From positions 1 through 6,029 of the forward strand of contig JACQAW010000228.1 in assembly GCA_016194725.1 (NCBI GenBank): a DNA stretch of 6,029 bases, in the 5' to 3' direction. The notes under the pieces were generated by a model that saw nothing but the letters and a program-made list of their open reading frames with translations, did not search any database and had not been told where the DNA came from. This DNA comes from Deltaproteobacteria bacterium (GTDB lineage Bacteria > Bdellovibrionota > UBA1018 > UBA923). Position numbers and translations under genes: made by a program. Of this stretch, positions 1 to 5,337 are shown piece by piece (position 1 is the first letter of the stretch; the number at the start of each line of letters is the position of its first letter).

Positions 1-1
1 G

Positions 2-361
2 ATCAACGATACGCACGGTCATGACGCCGGCGACTTCGTGCTTAAAGAGATGGTGAATCTGGTGAGAACCAAAACTCTGCCCAAAGAAGCCATTTTCGGG
101 CGCTTCGGCGGCGAGGAGTTCCTGATTCTGCTTCCCGGGCACAACCTTGAAGCAGCCACCGGAGTGGCCGAAACCATTCGCGCCACCATCGAAAAGTGTC
201 AGTTCATGTACGAAGGCAAGCGTATGCCGGTTACGGCCAGTATTGGGGTGGCCGAGCAGGCCCTGGACGTCGACAACCATACCGCCCTGTTCAAGCTGGC
301 CGATAAAGCGGTTTACCAGGCCAAGGGTGGCGGTCGTAACCAGGTCTGCACCGCCAGCTAA
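2..361 (+). CDS. GGDEF-domain diguanylate cyclase, C-terminal part (5' end outside window)
   Basis: The frame is open from the left edge to TAA at 359-361 and gives about 119 residues. It begins inside a GGDEF domain with INDTHGHDAGD, the metal and substrate-binding helix-turn region. It continues with GRFGGEEF; the GGEEF active-site signature is at 107-121. The family's SIGVA strand and the closing ADKAVYQAKGGGRNQV follow, and the protein ends right after the domain. GGEEF proteins of this type make cyclic di-GMP from two GTP, so activity is likely. The allosteric inhibitory site (RxxD five residues before GGEEF) is absent; PKEA stands there, so feedback inhibition by that route is not expected. 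The N-terminal sensory or membrane part is not visible. A GTG at 38 could be read as a start, but it lies inside the conserved domain and is not the true start. Confidence 0.93.
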   Translation: MNDTHGHDAGDFVLKEMVNLVRTKTLPKEAIFGRFGGEEFLILLPGHNLEAATGVAETIRATIEKCQFMYEGKRMPVTASIGVAEQALDVDNHTALFKLADKAVYQAKGGGRNQVCTAS

Positions 362-384
362 GCGCGGGGTTCGGTATTTCTTAG

Positions 385-413
385 TTGACTAACGAAGTCC
401 ACAATTGTATTAG
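385..413 (+). promoter_or_regulatory. Candidate sigma-70-type promoter for the 422-1324 gene
   Basis: TTGACT (385-390) is followed by a 17-nt spacer and TATTAG (408-413), five of six and four of six matches to the -35 and -10 consensus. A transcript would start near 419-421, immediately before the ATG at 422. The mRNA would then be leaderless or nearly so. This agrees with the lack of any Shine-Dalgarno sequence before that ATG. The -35 hexamer overlaps an inverted repeat TTAGT-TG-ACTAA (381-392), and the spacer holds the perfect palindrome ACAATTGT (401-408). Either could be a regulator site. This is a motif match only, in a genome of unknown sigma-factor preference. Confidence 0.4.
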
Positions 414-421
414 CCAAATCT

Positions 422-1324
422 ATGATTTTGACATGGCTTACCGCGCTTGCGTGCGCTCATTTTACTCTGGCTGGCCCCGTAACGCTGCCTTCGGCCGATA
501 CTATTCTGCAATCCAGGCTGCTCGAGGTCGAGCAGCTTATTGAAAAGAAAAACTACAGCGAAGCGATTCGCAAGGCCCTGAGCAATTTCAATCTGAACGC
601 CACCAACTGCCGCGGCATCGACACCCGCTTCATCGAAGGGCGCGACGAAAACGGCAGCGAGGTCATCGCCCACACTCAGCTCGATCAAATCGTCGTGCTC
701 GACCCGCGGCAAACCGGCTTTCAAAGCGCCCGCTTTCTGGTATCCCTGCTGGCCCACGAAACCACCCACTGCGACCAGAATCAGCAACTGTACACGCTGG
801 CGCTCAATGCCGATCCTGCGCTTGCCCCGCTCAAAGACAAGGTGGCTTTGCTAAGAGTACTGGCCGACCTTGATGAGCTTGCCGCCGTAGCCCTGAAAGA
901 TACGCCGGTCAAAGCCGACGCGAACGCCAAATTCAAACTCATCACCGCACGCCATGGCTTGGACGTCACGCCCCAAGCTTTGGTGGCCATGGCCAGGCAA
1001 TTCATGGCTGACGTCGTCGTCTATAAAAAGAATCTGGCCGAGCTGCACGAAATGGAAGCCTCGTTGCGCGCCTTCGAGCTGCCCGGAGTGCTTACCCCTC
1101 CCAAGGCCCAGCAGAAGGCGTCAGAGGAGTTCGCGTTCCAATACCGGTTCCTGCTCATGTCGACCAACCACTTCGTAAAAACACGCCAGCTCGCAGGCTT
1201 TACGGGCGACATGGCTTGTCGCCTGGGAAATCTGGTTCCGTATGCAATGACGTTACAACACGAACGAACCTGCGCGGAGTCGGTTCGGTTGGTTAAAGAT
1301 TTCCTGGCCAAGATTCCGGAGTAA
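422..1324 (+). CDS. Putative exported HExxH-motif protein (zinc metallopeptidase-like), family not recognised
   Basis: This is a 300-residue protein. Residues 1-18 form a hydrophobic segment ending near TLAG, which looks like a signal peptide, although its n-region has no positive charge. The mature part is helical. Residues 107-116 read VSLLAHETTH. HETTH (H112, E113, H116) fits the HExxH zinc-binding and catalytic motif, and the hydrophobic run before it is typical of the active-site helix. A downstream acidic stretch, DLDELAAV (E152), is a plausible third ligand as in gluzincin-type peptidases; that assignment is inferred. Four cysteines (C11, C62, C117 and further ones near the C-terminus such as C261 and C280) may form disulfides if exported. 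The ATG at 422 is the only good start: an in-frame TGA lies at 386-388 and no Shine-Dalgarno sequence precedes it. I do not recognise the family by name. It could be a peptidase or a non-catalytic relative. Confidence 0.8.
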   Translation: MILTWLTALACAHFTLAGPVTLPSADTILQSRLLEVEQLIEKKNYSEAIRKALSNFNLNATNCRGIDTRFIEGRDENGSEVIAHTQLDQIVVLDPRQTGFQSARFLVSLLAHETTHCDQNQQLYTLALNADPALAPLKDKVALLRVLADLDELAAVALKDTPVKADANAKFKLITARHGLDVTPQALVAMARQFMADVVVYKKNLAELHEMEASLRAFELPGVLTPPKAQQKASEEFAFQYRFLLMSTNHFVKTRQLAGFTGDMACRLGNLVPYAMTLQHERTCAESVRLVKDFLAKIPE

Positions 1325-1372
1325 AATTCACGCACCGGATACGAGCTATAGGTCACCGGCCACGGGGCTCCA

Positions 1373-1885
1373 CTATTCTTTGGGTACCGGCAGCTTTTCT
1401 TCGTCAACCGGAACATACACCGTCCTTTTCCGCACCTGAACCGCATTCGAACCCGAGGGTCCCGTTACCGCACCAGCCGCCGTCGCCGCGGCATTTTCAC
1501 GTTGCTGTTTCAAGGTCGGCCGTTTGACTGCGATTTCGTCAAGGGGAATTTCTTCGTATTGCCCGTTGAGCTTGGCGGCAGTGGGCCCCCAGACGATCTG
1601 AGCAACGTAGCCCTTGAGCTTCAAAATGTTTTTCATCTCATCAAGGTCCGATTTGACCGACTCAAAAAAAACGACCGCGGCATCCTGGGCCGCGATGGTT
1701 CGCACGTCGCGCACGCCGTCTTGTTTGCGCAAAACCTCGGCCAGCTTGGCGGCGCAGGTGGTGCAGCGGTAAGTGTGCTGAACCTGAAACTTCACCGCCA
1801 AAATGCGCGCTTCGCGCTTCTTGCCGCCGCAATACGCCGACGATACGGTAACGAACGGAATAAGAATGAGAATCAGCCATCGCAT
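1373..1885 (-). CDS. Exported HMA-like (heavy-metal-associated) domain protein
   Basis: This is a 170-residue protein read leftward from ATG at 1885 to TAG at 1373. Residues 1-17 (MRWLILILIPFVTVSSA) are a signal peptide with a plausible SxA cleavage site. Residues about 29-97 fit an HMA ferredoxin-like fold: a first strand, then YRCTTC (C41 and C44) at the start of helix 1, LRKQDGVRDVR, a third strand AAVVFF, and a second helix ending LKGYVAQI. CxxC in this position binds Cu(I) or other soft metals in the family. The usual GMxCxxC is changed to YRCTTC, so metal binding is likely but the metal is unknown. The tail (about 98-170) is Ala/Gly-rich then charged and matches nothing I know. A GGAG lies 12 nt before the ATG, a long spacing. 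The gene converges with the HExxH gene (48-bp gap) and diverges from mutL-miaA. A periplasmic metal chaperone or sensor is a guess. Confidence 0.82.
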   Translation of the reverse strand: MRWLILILIPFVTVSSAYCGGKKREARILAVKFQVQHTYRCTTCAAKLAEVLRKQDGVRDVRTIAAQDAAVVFFESVKSDLDEMKNILKLKGYVAQIVWGPTAAKLNGQYEEIPLDEIAVKRPTLKQQRENAAATAAGAVTGPSGSNAVQVRKRTVYVPVDEEKLPVPKE

Positions 1886-1915
1886 CGTTCTATTTTACTC
1901 CGCCCTTGGGCTTTC

Positions 1916-1942
1916 GTAAAATCCACGCGCTGCGTGATTTAC
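1916..1942. promoter_or_regulatory. Near-palindrome centred between two divergent genes (candidate operator)
   Basis: The left arm GTAAAATCCACGC (1916-1928), a GCT centre, and the right arm GCGTGATTTAC (1932-1942) are inverted repeats except for two single-base insertions in the left arm. The core CACGC-GCT-GCGTG is perfect. The site lies 30 bp from the ATG of the HMA-like gene and 31 bp from the ATG of mutL-miaA, so it is almost exactly in the middle of the 88-bp divergent region. That placement suits a regulator acting on one or both promoters. It could also form a short hairpin in either leader. I could not identify convincing -35/-10 pairs for either gene here. Confidence 0.4.
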
Positions 1943-1973
1943 AAACCTACCCATTCCTGCCTAGAAGAAACAG

Positions 1974-4412
1974 ATGTCGAAAACCACGCGCTCCCCAATT
2001 CGCGTCCTCCCGGACGAGCTGGCCGTTAAAATTGCCGCCGGCGAGGTCGTGGAACGCCCTGCCTCGGTGATCAAAGAGCTGGTCGAAAACTCGCTCGATG
2101 CGGGTGCCACCCGCATTCGGGTCGAGCTGGCCGATGGTGGCCGCAAAGAGATTCTCATCACCGACGACGGCCAGGGCATTCCAGCCGATGAGATCCCCCT
2201 GGCGCTGGAACGCCATGCGACCAGCAAAATTACCCAGCTCGAGGATCTATGGGCCCTCAGAACCATGGGTTTTCGCGGCGAGGCGCTGCCCAGCATTGCC
2301 GCGATATCACGCTTCACCATCGAAAGCCGTACCGCCGATATGCCCAGCGGCCGAAAGCTCTATCTTGAAGGCGGCAGGGTTATGCAAGATGCCGGCGTCG
2401 ATTCCACCAGCGCCTTGAATGCCTCGCCCAGTGGCACCCGCATCGCAGTACAAGATCTTTTTTTCAATGTGCCGGCAAGACTGAAATTCCTGAAATCAAA
2501 ATCGTCCGAGGCGTCGTTCATCCGCGAGCTGCTTGAACGCGTCGCGCTGTGTAACCCGGGCGTGGCTTTCACCCTGCATTCCGAGGGCCGCAAGCTGCTC
2601 CAGCTCGAGGCGGCCAGCGTCGCCGAGCGTGTCAGCCAGGTGCTCGAGGCCACGGCGGCGAACATCGAAGCGTTTGAGTCCCAGTTCGAAGACATCACGG
2701 TACGCGGCTGGCTTGACCGCGACAACCGCGCGCCCAACGGCGCGCTGGACCGCCTGGCTCGCGTACCAGCTAAGCCGTTTTACTCGGCGCCACTGCCCGA
2801 GTCGCAGCCCGTAGCAGCGACGCACCAGGCTCCTGCTCCTGAAACAACCCCCGGGCTGTTTGCTTCTGATCGCGTAACCTACAAAACCAAAGATTACGTC
2901 GCGCTCAGCATTGGCGGCCTGATGGCGGGGTTTGAAACTCCGTCCGAGCCACTGCCAAAAGCTCGCGTCGAAGATATCGCGCCGGCAGCCCCCAAACCCG
3001 GCTTTGCGTCGCTGCAATACATCGGTCAGCTCAAGAATACCTATCTCATGTTTCAGGACACCGACGGCCTGGTGCTCATTGACCAGCACGCCGCGCACGA
3101 ACGAATCAACTACGAGAAAATCAAGGCCGAGTTTCTCAAAACCGGGCTGCGCGCGCAGCCGCTGCTGGTATCGGCGGTGGTGAAATGCCGGGCCGATGAC
3201 GTGAGCCTGGCCCTGGAACACACTGACGCTTTTTCGCGGCTGGGTTTTGAGTTCGAGGCCTTTGGCGACAACTGCCTGCTCGTGCGAGCCGCGCCCGAGG
3301 GCATGCGCCATGACCGCGCCAGCGACCTTTTTCGAGCGCTGCTCGAAGAGGTGCGCGGCTCGGACTCGCTCGAATTGATGACCGCCGACCCGTCGCGGCT
3401 TTCAGCAAAAGTCGAGCGCGTGCTGGCCACCTCGGCGTGCCACAGCAGCGTGCGCGCCGGCCAGGCGCTAGTACTCGCCCTGGTGGGCTCGACAGCATCG
3501 GGCAAAAGCGATCTGGCCCTGAAGCTGGCGCGCGAATTCGGCGCCGAGATTCTGAGCTGCGACTCGCTGCTGGTCTATCGCGAGCTCACGATTGGCACGG
3601 CAAAACCCACCGAAGCCGAGCTGGCCGAGATTCCCCACCACGCCGTCAATCTGGTGGAGCTGGACGAGCCTTTTACGGCAGGCGATTACGTTCGCTACGC
3701 GCAACCCGTTATCGAACGCTGCGTGCAGCTGGGCAAGCCCCTGCTTATTGTTGGCGGAACCGGCTTTTACCTCAAAGCCCTGCTTTGTGGCGTGTGGGAC
3801 GCGCCACCCACCCAGCCCGAATTTCGGGAACGCCTGGAAAAAGAAGTGAAACATCTGGAAAAAGATGAACGCGCCCAGGCGCTCCACGACCGCCTGGCAG
3901 CTCTTGATGCGCCCTACGCCGCGAAGATCATGAAAAACGACGTTTACCGGGTCATTCGCGCGCTCGAGATTATCGAGGTCACCAAAAGCCCGGTCACCAC
4001 CTTGCTGGCGGCCCAGAAGCTTCAAAATCCCCTGTCGTTTGAGGTTCCGATTCTGGGAATCAAACGCGCCAAAATCGAGCTGGACCGCCGCATCCTCGAC
4101 CGCACCAACGCCATGTTCGCGAACGGCATCGTTGCCGAGACTAGAGAACTCCTGGGCCGCTACGCGGCCACCCCGGACAGTAGTAATATTCCGCGGCCTT
4201 TTTTCTGCGTGGGTTATAACGAAGTGATGAAGTTCCTGGCGGCCTCCCTGACCTTGCCCGAAACGCGCGAACGAATTCTGATCGCAACCCGCCAGCTGGC
4301 AAAAAAACAGCTGACCTTCTTCAATACCTTTCCTCGCAAGATCGACTGGTACGCCTTGCCCGCGCAGGATGATGAAATTTTGAGTGCCGCCCGCGATGTG
4401 CTGCGTGCCTGA
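1974..4412 (+). CDS. mutL-miaA: MutL-MiaA fusion: reduced DNA mismatch repair MutL joined to tRNA dimethylallyltransferase
   Basis: This is a single 812-residue frame. ATG 1974 follows a purine-rich AGAAG 6 nt upstream. Residues 1-about 255 are the MutL GHKL ATPase: catalytic E35 and N39 in ELVENSLDAGA, DDGQGI (64-69), HATSKI (81-86), TMGFRGEAL (97-105), then DLFFNVPARLKFL. A Pro/Ala-rich linker (about 260-340) leads to the C-terminal domain, with YIGQLKNTYL, the endonuclease motif DQHAAHERINYE (370-381) and ACHSSVRAGQAL (488-499). MiaA starts at once: Walker A GSTASGKS (505-512), DSLLVYR (530-536), IGTAKPT (540-546), VGGTGFYL (593-600), GYNEV (747-751) and the closing AKKQLTFFNTFP region. 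About 313 residues is normal MiaA length. MiaA adds dimethylallyl to A37 of tRNAs reading U-starting codons; MutL couples mismatch recognition to strand removal. Odd: MutL lacks about 90 residues of its transducer subdomain (VNGR, VDVNVHPxK) and its last roughly 45 residues (CPHGRP). MiaA is probably active; MutL function is doubtful. Confidence 0.92.
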   Translation: MSKTTRSPIRVLPDELAVKIAAGEVVERPASVIKELVENSLDAGATRIRVELADGGRKEILITDDGQGIPADEIPLALERHATSKITQLEDLWALRTMGFRGEALPSIAAISRFTIESRTADMPSGRKLYLEGGRVMQDAGVDSTSALNASPSGTRIAVQDLFFNVPARLKFLKSKSSEASFIRELLERVALCNPGVAFTLHSEGRKLLQLEAASVAERVSQVLEATAANIEAFESQFEDITVRGWLDRDNRAPNGALDRLARVPAKPFYSAPLPESQPVAATHQAPAPETTPGLFASDRVTYKTKDYVALSIGGLMAGFETPSEPLPKARVEDIAPAAPKPGFASLQYIGQLKNTYLMFQDTDGLVLIDQHAAHERINYEKIKAEFLKTGLRAQPLLVSAVVKCRADDVSLALEHTDAFSRLGFEFEAFGDNCLLVRAAPEGMRHDRASDLFRALLEEVRGSDSLELMTADPSRLSAKVERVLATSACHSSVRAGQALVLALVGSTASGKSDLALKLAREFGAEILSCDSLLVYRELTIGTAKPTEAELAEIPHHAVNLVELDEPFTAGDYVRYAQPVIERCVQLGKPLLIVGGTGFYLKALLCGVWDAPPTQPEFRERLEKEVKHLEKDERAQALHDRLAALDAPYAAKIMKNDVYRVIRALEIIEVTKSPVTTLLAAQKLQNPLSFEVPILGIKRAKIELDRRILDRTNAMFANGIVAETRELLGRYAATPDSSNIPRPFFCVGYNEVMKFLAASLTLPETRERILIATRQLAKKQLTFFNTFPRKIDWYALPAQDDEILSAARDVLRA
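2728..2745. repeat. Perfect 7-bp GC inverted repeat inside mutL at the site of the missing transducer segment
   Basis: GCGCGCC (2728-2734), a CAAC loop (2735-2738) and GGCGCGC (2739-2745) form a perfect all-GC stem. It encodes residues around RAPNGAL, exactly where conserved MutL sequence would run on into the VNGR region but instead jumps to the Pro/Ala-rich linker. The inverted repeat is seen directly. Its link to a deletion is inference, and short GC stems are common in GC-rich coding DNA. Confidence 0.6.
3461..3483. repeat. Imperfect inverted repeat spanning the MutL/MiaA junction
   Basis: CCAGGCG (3461-3467) pairs with CGCCCTGG (3476-3483), with one bulged C, around an 8-nt loop CTAGTACT. 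It covers codons 496-504, the exact place where MutL ends at RAGQAL and the first strand of MiaA begins. It may mark a deletion or rearrangement junction, or affect translation across the joint, or be chance. Only the pairing itself is observed. Confidence 0.5.
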
Positions 4413-5331
4413 AGTTCTCGTCTCAAGACCGCTGGCGCTGGAAAGCGGTGATGCGGCCTGGCTGGCCCTGAAAAAAATCGCGCGGGTGCATGTGCGCACG
4501 GTGGAATCCAAGGTTGCGCTGACCCGGCATCCCAAACTTAAAAATGTGGCTGCCGTGATTACGATGGGCACCGACCCTGTCGATTCCAAGTTTCTGGCGG
4601 CTGCCCCCCAGCTGGCCATCGTGGCAAACCACGCCGTAGGTTATAACAACATAGATCTGGATGCCGCGCGGGCACGCGGAGTGATTGTGTGCAATACGCC
4701 CGGAGTTTTGACCAACGCCACGGCCGAGCTGACCATCGGCCTTCTTTTCGCGGCCGCCCGGCGCTTCGGGGAAGGTGTCACGATGATTCGCAAGAGTGCC
4801 TACCGGGGCTGGCATCCCTGCCTCATGCTGGGCCGCGAGCTGGCGGGCGCGCGCCTTGGAATCGTGGGCCACGGACGCATTGGCGCGGCAGTTGCCGCCA
4901 AGGCATGGGCTCTGGGCATGGACGTCGTGCACTCCAGCCCGATGGGTGGCATTGCCCTGGACGATCTTTTGCGTACCTCCGACTTTGTCTCGATCCATTG
5001 CCCCCTGAATGCAAAAACCAAGGGCATGTTTGGCTCCCGCGAGTTCGCGCTCATGAAACAAGGCAGCTATCTCATCAACGCCGCCCGCGGCGAAATTGTT
5101 GACGAACGTGCATTGCTGGCGGCTCTCCGAAAAAACTTACGCGGCGCGGCCCTGGATGTTTTCCACAACGAGCCCAAACTCAACCCCAAGCTCCGAACTC
5201 ACCCCGCCGTATTCGTGCTGCCTCATTTGGGCAGCGCAACTGTTGAAGCGCGCGCCGGAATGGCCCGGCTTGCCGTGAACGCCGTAATTGAGGTTTTGTC
5301 TGGCCGCCCCCCTGCGAATCGAGTAAGTTGA
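4396..5331 (+). CDS. D-2-hydroxyacid dehydrogenase (glyoxylate/hydroxypyruvate reductase-like)
   Basis: This is a 311-residue NAD(P)-dependent oxidoreductase that reduces small 2-ketoacids such as glyoxylate or hydroxypyruvate to D-2-hydroxyacids; the exact substrate is inferred. The catalytic domain starts EVLVSRPL and includes AVGYNNIDLDAARARG and NTPGVLTNATAEL. The Rossmann domain has GIVGHGRIG (G158, G160, G163). The catalytic triad is visible: R231 in NAARGEIVD, E259 in DVFHNEP and H277 in LPHLGSAT. The stretch after the second Rossmann strand (HSSPMGGIALDDLL) is several residues shorter than usual, and no clear Arg or Asp there predicts NADP or NAD preference. Three in-frame starts exist: GTG 4384, ATG 4396 and GTG 4405. 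I chose the ATG; homology would also suit GTG 4405 (VPEVLVSRPL). All overlap the end of mutL-miaA (stop 4410-4412), so translational coupling is likely. None has a good Shine-Dalgarno sequence. Confidence 0.9.
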   Translation: MCCVPEVLVSRPLALESGDAAWLALKKIARVHVRTVESKVALTRHPKLKNVAAVITMGTDPVDSKFLAAAPQLAIVANHAVGYNNIDLDAARARGVIVCNTPGVLTNATAELTIGLLFAAARRFGEGVTMIRKSAYRGWHPCLMLGRELAGARLGIVGHGRIGAAVAAKAWALGMDVVHSSPMGGIALDDLLRTSDFVSIHCPLNAKTKGMFGSREFALMKQGSYLINAARGEIVDERALLAALRKNLRGAALDVFHNEPKLNPKLRTHPAVFVLPHLGSATVEARAGMARLAVNAVIEVLSGRPPANRVS

Positions 5332-5337
5332 TCCCAA

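Noticed and set aside
421..426. TATGAT as a -10 box
   Set aside because: It matches five of six consensus bases, but no -35 lies at proper spacing (398-403 is TCCACA) and transcription would start after the only good ATG.
1325..1372. Terminator between the convergent HExxH and HMA-like genes
   Set aside because: Only a weak GAGC/GCTC pairing (about 1343-1370) with no T tract on either strand. Termination may occur here but the sequence does not show a clear intrinsic terminator.
1820..1845. Lipoprotein signal in the HMA-like protein (SSAYC)
   Set aside because: The residues before C19 do not fit a lipobox well (Tyr at -1). Ordinary signal-peptidase cleavage after SSA is simpler.
1502..2029. 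Plus-strand frame of 175 codons opposite the HMA-like gene
   Set aside because: It has no family features, runs through the divergent intergenic region and into mutL in another frame, and is antisense to a gene with a signal peptide and a conserved CxxC domain.
3450..3452. GTG as a separate miaA start
   Set aside because: It would give a good-looking MiaA N-terminus (RAGQALVLALVG), but the codon belongs to a conserved MutL motif and no Shine-Dalgarno sequence precedes it. Internal initiation cannot be excluded, but it is not supported.
3468..4619. Long open frame on the minus strand (383 codons) opposite the MiaA half
   Set aside because: It has no recognisable motif and lies wholly opposite a clear MiaA coding region. 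It is a composition shadow of GC-rich codons, as is the 271-codon minus frame at 2496-3311.
4934..4949. Hairpin at the shortened dehydrogenase loop, suggesting a third deletion
   Set aside because: The pairing (CCC-GAT-GGG plus a wobble) is short and imperfect, and loop length in this enzyme family varies naturally.
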